From NCBI GenBank assembly GCA_963828075.1, contig CAWHDH010000017.1, positions 744,001 to 808,000 of the forward strand: 64,000 nt of DNA. Direction: 5' to 3'. The position numbers were made by a program, and so were the translations under genes. Shown piece after piece: positions 16,701-24,335 of this stretch. This DNA is from JACCYI01 sp963828075 (GTDB lineage: Bacteria; Actinomycetota; Thermoleophilia; Solirubrobacterales; Solirubrobacteraceae). The notes under the pieces were generated by a model that was not told the origin of the DNA, searched no databases, and was given only the letters and a program-made list of their open reading frames with translations. Position 1 is the first letter of the stretch. Every line of letters begins with the position of its first letter.

Positions 16701-17398
16701 ACCTCGGCGGCCAGCTCGGCCGCCCGTGCCTCGGCCGCCTGCGCCGCCTCGCGAGCGCCAGACAGGTCCGCCCGCAGGCCGACGGCGCGGCGCTCGGCCG
16801 CCCCGATGCGCTCCCGCATCATCTCCAGCGACTCGCCGCCGCCCAGCTCGTCGCGCTCCGCCGTCAGCTGCAGGCGCTGCTCGAGCTCCGCGCCGCGCAA
16901 CTCGAGGACCTCGACGGCCTTGAGCGCCTCGGCGGCGATCCGCGCCTGCGCCTTCTCGGCCGCCTCGGCGCGCCGGGCCCGCCGCTCGGCGAGCACCGCG
17001 CGGTCGATGACCTCGCCGCCGGTGTCCTCCTCGTCGGGGCGCCGGCGCTCGACCGGCCGCGGCGCGGCGACGCCGCGCTCCGGCGAGGGGAGGGCAACGA
17101 GCGCGCCGTCGTCGAACTCGAGCTCGAGCCCCTCGCCCGAGTCGATCAGCTCCGCGCGCACGATGTACGCGCCACGCCAGACGCCCCAGTCCCGGCCGGC
17201 CCGAGGGTCGGGCAGCGACGCGTGGCGGAACGCCTCGCCTTCGCGCTTGGCGATCAGGACCGGGAGCTCGCCCGGCCGGTGATCCGGCGACGCCCAGCGG
17301 CCGCGGACGCGGACGAGACCCGTGCCGCCACCGGAGGGCAGCCACTCCACCGCCTCGATCGTCAGGCCGTCGGGCTCGGCAGGCATGGACTCCATCAC
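13709..17398 (-). CDS. Giant Ala/Glu/Arg coiled-coil protein with SCP2-like tail
   Basis: 1229 residues (GTG 17396-17398; ATG 17393-17395 equally possible). Residues 1-~130 form a small beta-rich domain (VRVRGRWASPDHRPGELP, then DWGVWRGAYIVRAEL). From ~140 to ~950 it is an almost unbroken Ala/Glu/Arg/Leu coiled coil. From ~980 on a compact C-terminal part begins (DYPWLRGALVKLAHDDP) and ends with LLKAWTDR; its layout resembles the SCP2 sterol-carrier fold. No signal peptide or membrane span. Probably a long intracellular scaffold or filament-forming protein; function unknown. It stops in front of repeat copy 2 and is convergent with nothing. Confidence 0.8.
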   Translation of the reverse strand: MMESMPAEPDGLTIEAVEWLPSGGGTGLVRVRGRWASPDHRPGELPVLIAKREGEAFRHASLPDPRAGRDWGVWRGAYIVRAELIDSGEGLELEFDDGALVALPSPERGVAAPRPVERRRPDEEDTGGEVIDRAVLAERRARRAEAAEKAQARIAAEALKAVEVLELRGAELEQRLQLTAERDELGGGESLEMMRERIGAAERRAVGLRADLSGAREAAQAAEARAAELAAEVERLTQLGGEQLQQAMAAAQEEGRQAAEAAATAAAEVTTLREALDAERSRAEQELADARASYALVAAQMEHLEEEVRTVRAEGDARVEAAIMEAEARAERQQAALAAALDSAAALRDIVRLWTVRMRSAEIARTSDAVRLAVLETRRGDNEREVSAARAALGDHDAELATLRSAADADRAALEDARREATEARDALGATNARLTEFEGVAEALAAEHAAHQEAERLLAETSAERDHIAAALAAATSEADGLTAELASERQSAQARAGEIDGLRAELDGAQRRAAELDAVRAELGGARSELAAAQARAGDLEGRTAALQADLDQAHARLEQLGTESAAAYAGGESARAETEELRGRLTAAVEELERTRADAEAAAAQARSVEERWIAAEHEIEVAHAQTSAAESTRAAAERQAAAAVDARTALEQVLDDVRAEFTAAVEARTGADETVESLTRRAAAAEAATAALQAELTALHDELASREAVREDLEARLREREQERAADAMSLRELHLAGESTREVLQADLDAAYSELAAVRAAYADARADSERLMEVLGTAEADRAAAGAEVDALRSQAQAAAAQAAVLDDDLAAARLQAAALRGELDEGEQRASAAHAATEELRTRLEELESAGVRTGSDADRLAELERERDAALADVEALRALASAAEETRAHMEVELEALRTSAAEPATPADPADLGRRALELAAPAPAAEPSRRLVADLDAAASALRARTPEPQVITSPAAPPARADVTGASQRDYPWLRGALVKLAHDDPATAARLIAGLLPAQGADEPVEYDVTVAELGTFAVSVEDGVTTVRHVEAPRPRGEVHFRIIGSALPLAETLAGHGPRPRWLGGPIRVTGRHRKIARALDIVPPASPTLADAARRGARLQPGDVLRALPYAIHPSWTRGHAFSVLQEVEGSGAWRITVADGAAIRVEPADPDAPPPDARVTLTRGAYDALLRREPPPAGERPHVRGDRAAVALLKAWTDRAQGDPAPDPPATA

Positions 17399-17432
17399 CC
17401 CGATGGTCGCAGAGCGCGGGGCGCTCCGTTAA

Positions 17433-17600
17433 CTATGCAGGTTCGCTGTCACGCCGGCCGAGGAACAGGACCAACCCGATCGTCGCCGCGAGGAGCGCGC
17501 CGGCGACCACCGGCTTGGGGACGTAGGTGGGGCCGTACTTGCGGCGCAGGAAGGTCTTGGCGAGCCGCCAGACCACCATTCCGAGGAGCTTGTAGAGCAT
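17433..17600 (-). CDS. 55-residue membrane protein downstream of argG
   Basis: ATG 17598-17600 lies 9 nt after the argG stop. The product begins MLYKLLGMVVWRLAKTFLRR, continues with KYGPTYVPKP and has one membrane span (AGALLAATIGLVLFLG) before the end GRRDSEPA. The arrangement (amphipathic basic helix, short turn, one span) suggests a membrane-peripheral protein. Codon use is like the neighbours and it is translationally close to argG, so it looks like a real gene of that operon. Family not recognised; DUF4235-like small proteins are similar in shape. Confidence 0.65.
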   Translation of the reverse strand: MLYKLLGMVVWRLAKTFLRRKYGPTYVPKPVVAGALLAATIGLVLFLGRRDSEPA

Positions 17601-17609
17601 GCGAGGCCC

Positions 17610-18923
17610 TTACCCGTCCTCGGACGCCCGCAACCGATGGGCCATCCGGGACTGCAGCGACCAGATCTCGATGAAGCCCGGCGAGGCGTTCTGGGAGAAC
17701 AGCCCGCCCGACTCGGCGAACGTCGCGAGCTGCGCGTCGTAGACGGCGTTCGGGCTCTCGCGGGTGACCACGCGGGCGAGGCCCTTGAACAGCTTGAGGC
17801 CGATCGTCCCGCTGACGCGCTCGTTGACGTGGCGCATGTACGCCTCGAGGTCGGTGCGCAGCGGCTCCCACCACAGGCCGGCGTAGACCAGGTAGGCCCA
17901 CTGCTGATCGAGCCGCGGCTTGAACTGGTTCTGGTGGATCGTCCCGCACAGCCGCTCGAGCTCGCGGTGGGCGGGCAGGATGAGGGCGGCGGCGGGGACC
18001 TCGTAGATGTCGCGCACCTTCAGCCCGACGATCCGGTCCTCGATGTGGTCGACGATCCCGATGCCGTGCCGGCAGCCGAGCTCCGCGGCGCGATCGAGCA
18101 GCGCGACGAGCTCCATCCGCTCGCCGTCGATGGCCACGGGGACGCCCTTCTCGAAGGTGATGTGGACCGTCTCGGGCTCGTCAGGCGCGAGCTCCGGGCG
18201 GGTGACGAGCTGGAAGACGTCGTCGTCGGGTGCGTGGGAGAGATCCTCGATCCACTTGCCCTCCGAGGAGCGACCCCACAGGTTGTCGTCGATCGAGTAG
18301 GGCGCCGCCTCGGTGCCGCCCTTGACCGGGATGCCGTGCTCGCGGGCGTAGGCGATCTCCTCGTCGCGGCCCATCTGCCACGAGCGGACGGGCGCGATCA
18401 CCTTGAGCTCGGGCGCGAGCGTGGCGATGGTCGACTCGATGCGGACCTGGTCGTTGCCCTTCCCGGTGCAGCCGTGGGCGATCGTGTCGCACCCCGTCCT
18501 GCGGGCGTACTCGACGGCGAGCTTGGCGATCAGCGGCCGGCCGAGCGCGGTGAACAGCGGGTAGCCGTCGCCGTAGTTGGCGTTGGCGAGGATCGCCGGC
18601 TTGATGTACTCCTCGGCGAACTCCTCGCGCGCGTCGACGACGTGGCAGTCGAGCGCGCCCAGCTGGATCGCCTTGCCCTTGACGACGTCGTAGTCCTCGC
18701 CGGGCTGGCCGAGGTTGACCGTGAGCGCCACGACCTCGGCCTCGTACTCGTCCTGGATCCACTTGAGCATGACGCTCGTGTCGAGGCCGCCCGAGTAGAG
18801 CAGCAGGACGCGGAAGACCTCGTCGGGCTCGGCGAGGTAGCCGGCGACGCGGGTGCGCTTCGGGTCCGCGACGCGGTGGACCTCGGTGTGGACGGTGGGG
18901 TCGTGGGAAGGCTCGTCGGTCAT
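17610..18923 (-). CDS. argG: Argininosuccinate synthase
   Basis: ATP-dependent condensation of citrulline and aspartate, the penultimate step of arginine synthesis. 437 residues; ATP-binding P-loop LLLYSGGLDTSVM, then AHGCTGKGNDQVR and the citrulline/aspartate loop LWGRSSEGKWIED. An N-terminal extension of ~35 residues precedes the conserved core, as in the longer ArgG subgroup. Start ATG 18921-18923 overlaps the stop of the upstream DUF6458 gene (ATGA) and also has a -10 TAGGCT 9 nt upstream (plus-strand 18933-18938), so it may be translated both from an operon and from its own leaderless transcript. The argCJBD genes lie 2 kb away in another unit. Confidence 0.95.
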   Translation of the reverse strand: MTDEPSHDPTVHTEVHRVADPKRTRVAGYLAEPDEVFRVLLLYSGGLDTSVMLKWIQDEYEAEVVALTVNLGQPGEDYDVVKGKAIQLGALDCHVVDAREEFAEEYIKPAILANANYGDGYPLFTALGRPLIAKLAVEYARRTGCDTIAHGCTGKGNDQVRIESTIATLAPELKVIAPVRSWQMGRDEEIAYAREHGIPVKGGTEAAPYSIDDNLWGRSSEGKWIEDLSHAPDDDVFQLVTRPELAPDEPETVHITFEKGVPVAIDGERMELVALLDRAAELGCRHGIGIVDHIEDRIVGLKVRDIYEVPAAALILPAHRELERLCGTIHQNQFKPRLDQQWAYLVYAGLWWEPLRTDLEAYMRHVNERVSGTIGLKLFKGLARVVTRESPNAVYDAQLATFAESGGLFSQNASPGFIEIWSLQSRMAHRLRASEDG

Positions 18924-19252
18924 CGCCGCGGAAGCCTACGGGTCCGCTCGTCGGCAGGGTCGGCGAGCACGCTGGTCGGGTCGGCCGACCGGTCGCGCCG
19001 CGGCAGCACGGGGTCGTAGGGATCCGGGTGTCCGCGTGGCGGGACGGACGGCGCGGGTCGGCGCGGCGGGCGCGGGTGCTGCGCGCGGGTGCGCGCCACC
19101 TCGAGGCCGAGCGTGACCGCCAGCCCGAGCAGCCCGACGAAGAACAGGATCGCCCCGAGCGTCCCCACGTCGATCCCGGGGACGGTGAAGTCGACGGCGT
19201 AACTGAGGATCAGCCCGACGGTGATGAGGGCGAGCGCGGAGCCGATCCTCAC
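18920..19252 (-). CDS. DUF6458-like membrane protein
   Basis: 110 residues. Two predicted membrane helices: MRIGSALALITVGLILSYAV and, after a short GIDVGTLG turn, ILFFVGLLGLAVTLGLEVA. These are the landmarks of the small actinobacterial DUF6458 family. The remainder is a Pro/Arg-rich cytoplasmic tail with many charged residues. It overlaps both neighbours by 4 bp (start inside the DUF1707 stop, stop inside the argG start), placing it firmly in a four-gene operon. Function unknown. Confidence 0.78.
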   Translation of the reverse strand: MRIGSALALITVGLILSYAVDFTVPGIDVGTLGAILFFVGLLGLAVTLGLEVARTRAQHPRPPRRPAPSVPPRGHPDPYDPVLPRRDRSADPTSVLADPADERTRRLPRR

Positions 19253-19857
19253 GGCGCCGGCTCCACGCCGTGGCGCTCGAGCCAGTGGCGGACGTGGTCG
19301 CGGACGTGGTCGCTCAGCCGCGCCCGGGACCGGACCACCGCTGATCCGCAGAACCCGCGCACGTGGATGCGCACCACCGGCGACCCCGGCGCCGCGGCGG
19401 GCGCGTCGAGCCGCACGCGACAGCCGGTGAGCACCCCGCCGGCGTGGACCTCGACCTCGACGCCGGGCGGGACCTCGACGCGGACCGTGCCGAACACCGG
19501 GGCGATCTCGACGTCGACCTCCGCGCTCGCGAACTCGGCCCGCCGCAGGTCGAGGACCACCGTCCCCAGCACCGTCGCGAACCGGCTCGACGGGGCGACG
19601 GCCCAGCGGCCGCTGCGCCGGTCGGTGGACAGGACGCTGCGGTGGCGCTCGCGCGGCGCGCGCGGCGGCCCGAGGTCGCTCGTGACGCGGGCGAGCTCGG
19701 CGCGGGTGGTCGCGCGGCCGGCCCGTTCGGCGCGCTGCTCGAGCTCGTCGAAGCCGAGGCGGCCGTCGGCGGCGGCGGCGCTCAGCCGGTCGAGCGCCGC
19801 CTCGCGATCGGCGTCCGTGGCGCGGGGCGGCGGGATGCGGGTAGGCGCTCGCAGCAC
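19249..19857 (-). CDS. DUF1707 (SHOCT-like) protein with LiaF-like beta domain
   Basis: 202 residues from GTG 19855-19857. Residues ~10-60 are a DUF1707 helical domain (ATDADREAALDRLSAAAADG, then LGFDELEQRAERA). Residues ~90-185 are a repetitive beta domain (VVLDLRRAEFASAEVDVEI, VFGTVRVEVPPGVEVEV) like the cell-wall-active antibiotics response domain of LiaF. No membrane span. Proteins of this plan are often linked to envelope stress sensing; here it heads an operon with a membrane protein and argG. -10 TACCCT is 7 nt upstream. Confidence 0.83.
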   Translation of the reverse strand: MLRAPTRIPPPRATDADREAALDRLSAAAADGRLGFDELEQRAERAGRATTRAELARVTSDLGPPRAPRERHRSVLSTDRRSGRWAVAPSSRFATVLGTVVLDLRRAEFASAEVDVEIAPVFGTVRVEVPPGVEVEVHAGGVLTGCRVRLDAPAAAPGSPVVRIHVRGFCGSAVVRSRARLSDHVRDHVRHWLERHGVEPAP

Positions 19858-19864
19858 GCCATCG

Positions 19865-19870
19865 AGGGTA
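19865..19870 (-). promoter_or_regulatory. -10 box TACCCT, DUF1707-argG operon
   Basis: TACCCT on the minus strand, 7 nt before the GTG at 19857. Confidence 0.55.
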
Positions 19871-19982
19871 GTCGGCGACGGGTCTCGCGGGCCTGGGCGT
19901 GACGCCGCGGCGGGCCGCGAACTGCGGCGATGAGGAAAGCGTCCGGGCGGTCGGGCGGGCGCGGCAGGCGAGCGATCAGGAC

Positions 19983-20093
19983 GTCAACCACCCCCGCGAC
20001 CCTCAAGGACCCCGCACGGGGGTGGTTCACGGTCTATTACGCCCCCAATCACCCCCATGTCACCGGTTCTCCACGATGGGGGTGGTTGACGGC
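19983..20093. repeat. Tandem GGGGGTGGTT hairpins in a gene-free gap
   Basis: The 19858-20390 stretch has no convincing gene. It holds GTCAACCACCCCC (19983-19995) facing GGGGGTGGTT (20018-20027), then CACCCCCAT (20050-20058) facing ATGGGGGTG (20076-20084), ending in GGTTGACGGC. The last 60 bases (20034-20093) match 31804-31863 at 50 of 60 positions in the same orientation, so this is a dispersed repeat family. Confidence 0.7.
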
Positions 20094-20389
20094 ATTCCAT
20101 CCCCCGATCGATCCCGCCGGCCCCCGGGATGTCGCAGCGGGTGAAAGGCGATCCTCCTGAGCTCTCCCCGCACCTCTCCCTCGATGATGCCGTTCGGAAC
20201 ACCGCGCGCCGAGCCTGGGCCGCCAATGGTGGAGCTGCTCGGGGATGCCGCCCGGCATCGAGTTCTGCGCGGCCGGGCTGCCGTGGACGGTCGAGGCGAT
20301 CGGCGACTGGGGGCACCCTCGCGGCCAGCGGATCCTCGCGCTGACCCGGACCGCGACGCCGGACGGGCGAGAGCGTGGCCGTCGACGGC

Positions 20390-21063
20390 GTCGGGTGCTC
20401 GGCGGCTCGTGGAAGGCGCTGCCCGACCTCTCCCCGGCTGGGAGCTCAGCCCGAGCCTCGACGACCTCCGCGAGCAGGCCCGCCGGCTGATCGCCGCCGA
20501 CTTCGGCCACGCGCCGGTCTGGGGCCTCAAGGACCCACGGACCTCGCTCACGCTGCCGTTCTGGCGGCCGCTGCTCGGCGAGGCGGATTACGTGGTCTGC
20601 CACCGCCACCCGCTCGAGGTCGCCGCGTCGCTCGAGCGCCGCGACGGCCTGACCGTCGAGCAGGGCCTCGCGCTGTGGGATCGCTACACGGCGGCGGCGC
20701 TCGCGCACACCACGGGGACGCGGCGGCTGTTCGCCGGCTACCACGAGTACTTCACCGACCGCAAGCCGATCGTCAGCGCGATTGCGGCCTTCGCCGGCCC
20801 GCCCGAGCTGCCGCACGACCCCGGCTTGCAAGCGCAGGTCGCCGCCTGGCTCGACGCCGAGATGCGCCACCACGCCCGCAGCCACCGCGACCTGGTGGCC
20901 GAGCCCTCGGCGAGCGAGCACGCCATCCGGCTGTACCTGCTGCTCGAGCTCGCGGTGCGATCGCGACGCCGAGCCGGCGCTGGCGGGCAAGCGCGGGGGC
21001 GGCCCGGTGTCCGACGCGCTCGACACCGTCGCCGCCGGGGTGCTCGGCGGCGTCTCGCGCTAG
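20390..21063 (+). pseudogene. Sulfotransferase-like gene, broken
   Basis: The reading frames carry family landmarks of small bacterial sulfotransferases in order: GGSWKALPDL, then in another frame GWELSPSLDDL, WGLKDPRTSLTLPFWRPLL, CHRHPLEVAASLERRDG, ALWDRYTAAALAHT. A further frame change near 20955 is needed to reach RDAEPALAGK and the stop at 21063. The first shift can be explained by one missing C in a C run near 20440. The N-terminal PAPS-binding P-loop (usually GMHRSGTS-like) is absent, and the ~200 bases before 20390 show no matching frame. So this is a 5'-truncated, twice-shifted remnant. The stop overlaps the argD 3' end by 4 bp. Confidence 0.72.
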
Positions 21064-22181
21064 TCGCCCAGGAGGCGGCCGAGACGGGCGAGCGCGTCGC
21101 CGATCTCCTCGTCGGTGACGATGAGCGGCGGCAGGAAGCGCAGGGTGCGCGGCCCCGTCGCGTTGATGACGAGGTGCTCCTCGGTGAGGGCGCGGCGCGC
21201 GAGCGACGGGGCGTCGGCGCCGACGTCGGCGGCGACCATCAGCCCGCGCCCGCGGACCTCGAGCACCCCCGGCAGCTCGCGCAGCCCCTCGGCGAGCAGC
21301 TCGCCGCGATCGCGCACGCCGGCGAGGAAGCCCGGCGCCCCGAGCGCGTCGAGCACCGCGTGCGCCGCCGCGGCCGCGACCGGCCCGCCGGCGAACGTCG
21401 AGCCGTGGTCGCCCGGCGCGAAGACGCCCGCGTGCTCGGGCGCGGTGATCAGCGCGCCCATCGGCAGGCCGCCGCCGAGCGCCTTGGCGACGGTCATGGC
21501 GTCGGGCCGGACCCCCAGCTGCTCGTAGGCCCACAGCGTGCCGGTCCGCCCCATCCCGGTCTGGACCTCGTCGAAGATCAGCAGCGCCCCGTGGGCGTCG
21601 CAGGCGGCGCGGACCTCCCGGGCCAGCCCCTCGGGGACCGGGTGCACGCCCGACTCGCCCTGGATCGGCTCCATCACGACCGCCGCGGTGTCCGCGTCGA
21701 CGGCGGCGGCGATCCCGTCCCAGCCGACCGCGCGGAACCCGGGGACGAGCGGGGCGAACGGCGCCTGCTTGGACTCCTGCGGGGTCGCCGACAGGGCCCC
21801 GAAGGTGCGGCCGTGGAAGCCACCCTGGACGACCACGAACGTGCCGCCCGGCCGCCGCTTGCGCGCGAGCTTGAGCGCGGCCTCGTTGGCCTCGGCGCCC
21901 GAGTTCGTGAAGAACACCCCGCCGCCCAGCGACCCGGCGACCAGGCGCTCGGCGAGCCGCACCATCGGCTCGGTGGTGAACAGGTTCGAGACGTGCATCA
22001 GCCGCCCCGCCTGCTCGCGGATCGCCGCGACGACCGCCGGGTGGCAGTGGCCGAGGTTGTTGACCGAGATCCCGGCCAGGAAGTCGAGGTACTCCGCGCC
22101 CTCGGAATCCCACAGGCGCATCCCCTCGCCGCGCACGAACTCGACGTCGTAGCGGGCGTAGGTGGGCAGGAGCGCGCTCAC
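21060..22181 (-). CDS. argD: Acetylornithine aminotransferase
   Basis: PLP class III aminotransferase making N-acetylornithine from the semialdehyde with glutamate. 373 residues from GTG 22179-22181 (VSALLPTYARYDVEF); a TTG 5 codons earlier is less likely. Landmarks: FLAGISVNNLGHCHP, FTNSGAEANEAALKLAR, FHGRTFGALSAT, the PLP-contacting IFDEVQTGMGRTG and the Schiff-base lysine in TVAKALGGGLPMG. It is the last gene of the argCJBD run, 52 bp after argB, the only sizeable gap in the cluster. Confidence 0.94.
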   Translation of the reverse strand: MSALLPTYARYDVEFVRGEGMRLWDSEGAEYLDFLAGISVNNLGHCHPAVVAAIREQAGRLMHVSNLFTTEPMVRLAERLVAGSLGGGVFFTNSGAEANEAALKLARKRRPGGTFVVVQGGFHGRTFGALSATPQESKQAPFAPLVPGFRAVGWDGIAAAVDADTAAVVMEPIQGESGVHPVPEGLAREVRAACDAHGALLIFDEVQTGMGRTGTLWAYEQLGVRPDAMTVAKALGGGLPMGALITAPEHAGVFAPGDHGSTFAGGPVAAAAAHAVLDALGAPGFLAGVRDRGELLAEGLRELPGVLEVRGRGLMVAADVGADAPSLARRALTEEHLVINATGPRTLRFLPPLIVTDEEIGDALARLGRLLGD

Positions 22182-22233
22182 GCGAGGACCGCCCAAGAGG
22201 GACGAACGGGGTGTGCGGAGGACCCGCGGGGTC

Positions 22234-23103
22234 TCACCGAGCCGGGCGGATCTTGGTGCCGATCCCGGCGTCGGTGAACAGCTCGAGCAGCAGCGAGTGC
22301 GGGATGCGGCCGTCGACGATGTGCGCGAACGTGACGCCGCCGTAGAGCGCGTCGAGGCACGCCTGCAGCTTGGGGCGCATGCCGCCGGCGATGTGCGCGA
22401 GCGCCGCCTCGACCTCGTCGGCGGTCGCCTCGGAGACCACCGATTCGGGATCCGCCGGGTCGCTGAGCCAGCCGGCCACGTCGGTGAGGAAGATGACCTT
22501 GTACGCGCCGAGCGCGCGGGCGACCGCGCCCGCCGCCTCGTCGGCGTTCACGTTGTGCGACGCCCCGTCGCGATCGGCGCCGACCGAGGCGATCACCGGG
22601 ATGTAGTCCTCGGCGATGTGGAGCAGCACGCCGGTGTCGACCTTCTCGATCTGCCCGACGAACCCGATGTCCTCGCCGCCCGGCGCCGTCATCCGCGTCA
22701 CCCGGAAGAGCTGGCCGTCGTCGCCCGAGAGCCCGACCGCCGACTGGCCGTGGCGGTTCAGCCGCATCACGATGTCCTTGTTGACCTTGCCGACCAGGAC
22801 CATCTTGGCGATCTCGACGGTGTCGGCGTCCGACACCCGCAGCCCGCCGACGAACTCGACCGGCATCGACAGCCGCTGCATGTAGCGGGTGATGTCGGGC
22901 CCGCCGCCGTGGACCACGATCGGGTTCAGGCCGACGTACTTGAGCAGGACGACGTCGCGGGCGAACTCCTCGCGCAGCTCGGGGTCGCTCATCGCCGCGC
23001 CGCCGTACTTGATGACGACGGTGCGGCCGTGGAACTCGCGGATGTACGGGAGCGCCTCGAGGAGGGTCCCGATCCGCTCCTCGCTCGAGCGCCGGAGGTT
23101 CAC
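22234..23103 (-). CDS. argB: Acetylglutamate kinase
   Basis: Phosphorylates N-acetylglutamate, the second step of the acetylated arginine route and the usual point of feedback control. 289 residues from GTG 23101-23103, overlapping the argJ stop as GTGA. Amino acid kinase fold: VVIKYGGAAM near the N-terminus, NPIVVHGGGPDI, the substrate loop EFVGGLRVSD and the terminal NVNADEAAGAVARAL region with a GGM glycine motif. The N-terminal helix (SEERIGTLLEALPYIREF) is the extra helix found in arginine-sensitive hexameric kinases, so feedback inhibition is likely. Confidence 0.95.
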   Translation of the reverse strand: MNLRRSSEERIGTLLEALPYIREFHGRTVVIKYGGAAMSDPELREEFARDVVLLKYVGLNPIVVHGGGPDITRYMQRLSMPVEFVGGLRVSDADTVEIAKMVLVGKVNKDIVMRLNRHGQSAVGLSGDDGQLFRVTRMTAPGGEDIGFVGQIEKVDTGVLLHIAEDYIPVIASVGADRDGASHNVNADEAAGAVARALGAYKVIFLTDVAGWLSDPADPESVVSEATADEVEAALAHIAGGMRPKLQACLDALYGGVTFAHIVDGRIPHSLLLELFTDAGIGTKIRPAR

Positions 23104-24335
23104 GTCGTGTACTCCGCGTTGATCGTCACGTACTCGTGCGAGAGGTCGGAGAAGAACACCTCGGTCTCGGCGCCCTCGCCGGGCAGGCCGATCGCGTACT
23201 CGACCTCCTCCCTGGCGACCGCCTCGGACAGCGCGCCGCCGTCGAACGGGATCGCCGTCCCGCGCGCGCAGACCTGGACGCCCTCGATCCAGATGTCGAG
23301 CGGCAGCGGAGCGGTACCCGGCAGCGCCATCCCGACCGACTGGGCGATCCGCCCCCAGTTGGGATCGCCGCCGTGCAGCGCCGCCTTGACCAGCGGCGAG
23401 TTGGCGACCGCGCGGGCGGCGCGCTCGACACCCTCCTGATGCCCGCCGGCGACGTGGACGCGACCGACCCGGACCGCCCCCTCGCCGTCGCCGACGACGA
23501 GCATCGCGAGCTGGCGCATGATCGCGTCGAGCGCCTCGCCGAAGCGCAGCTCGTCCTCGGACTCCGGGACCACCTCGACGCCGCTCTCGCCGCTCGCCAG
23601 CAGGAACACCGAGTCGTTGGTCGAGAGCTGGCCGTCGACCGAGATGCGGTCGAACGACCGCTTGACGCACACGCCGAGCAGCAGGTCGGCGGTGTCGGCG
23701 GTGAGCGCCGCGTCGGTCTCGACGAAGACCAGCAGCGTGGCGAAGTGCGGCGAGATCATCCCGGCGCCCTTGGCCTGGGCGGCGAGGCGGACGGTGCCCG
23801 ACGGCAGATCCACCTCGAGCGACGCCCGCTTGGCGAACTTGTCGGTGGTGCGGATGGCGTCGGCGAACGCGACGTCGCCGTCGGCGGCCAGGGCGCTGGA
23901 GGCGCCGACGAGGCCCTTGACGATCTTGCGCCCGTCGAGCTGGACGCCGATCACGCCCGTCGACGCCACGCCGACCTGGTCCTCCTTCACCCCGGCGACC
24001 ATCGCGCCGGCGCCCTGCATGCGCGCGGCCTCGTCGAGCCCGCGGCCGCCCGTCGCGGCGTTGGCGTTGCCCGAGTTCACGACCAGGGCGCGCAGCGCGT
24101 CGAGCCGGCAGCGCTCCTGGCAGACGAGGACCGGGGCGGCGAGCACGCCGGAGCGCGTGAACCGCGCCGCGCTCGTCGTCCGCGGCGAGCTCGAGACGAG
24201 CAGGCCGAGGTCCGGGCCGCCCGACGGCTTGATCCCGCAGGCGACGCCGGCCGCGCGGAACCCGGCGGGCAGGCCGGTGGCCTCGCGGGCGTACGGCGGC
24301 GCGTCGACCCAGCGCGAGGCGAAGAACCCGGTCAT
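23100..24335 (-). CDS. argJ: Bifunctional ornithine acetyltransferase / N-acetylglutamate synthase
   Basis: Recycles the acetyl group from acetylornithine to glutamate. 411 residues from ATG 24333-24335 (MTGFFASRWVDAPP). The self-cleavage site that yields alpha and beta chains is visible as KGAGMISPHFATLLVF, cutting before the Thr. Other landmarks are GIKPSGGPDLGLL, VNSGNANAATG, and the C-terminal DPNWGRIAQSVGMA. Whether it is mono- or bifunctional cannot be told here. It overlaps argC and argB by 4 bp each. Confidence 0.95.
   Translation of the reverse strand: MTGFFASRWVDAPPYAREATGLPAGFRAAGVACGIKPSGGPDLGLLVSSSPRTTSAARFTRSGVLAAPVLVCQERCRLDALRALVVNSGNANAATGGRGLDEAARMQGAGAMVAGVKEDQVGVASTGVIGVQLDGRKIVKGLVGASSALAADGDVAFADAIRTTDKFAKRASLEVDLPSGTVRLAAQAKGAGMISPHFATLLVFVETDAALTADTADLLLGVCVKRSFDRISVDGQLSTNDSVFLLASGESGVEVVPESEDELRFGEALDAIMRQLAMLVVGDGEGAVRVGRVHVAGGHQEGVERAARAVANSPLVKAALHGGDPNWGRIAQSVGMALPGTAPLPLDIWIEGVQVCARGTAIPFDGGALSEAVAREEVEYAIGLPGEGAETEVFFSDLSHEYVTINAEYTT

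Noticed and set aside
13802..17674. 1290-codon open frame antisense to the coiled-coil gene
   Set aside because: It is a shadow frame with Arg/Gly/Val-rich text and no domain, whereas the minus frame has a clear coiled coil with start and stop features.
20430..20960. Programmed frameshifting in the sulfotransferase-like gene
   Set aside because: No slippery heptamer with a downstream structure is evident, and the N-terminal domain is missing, which favours decay.
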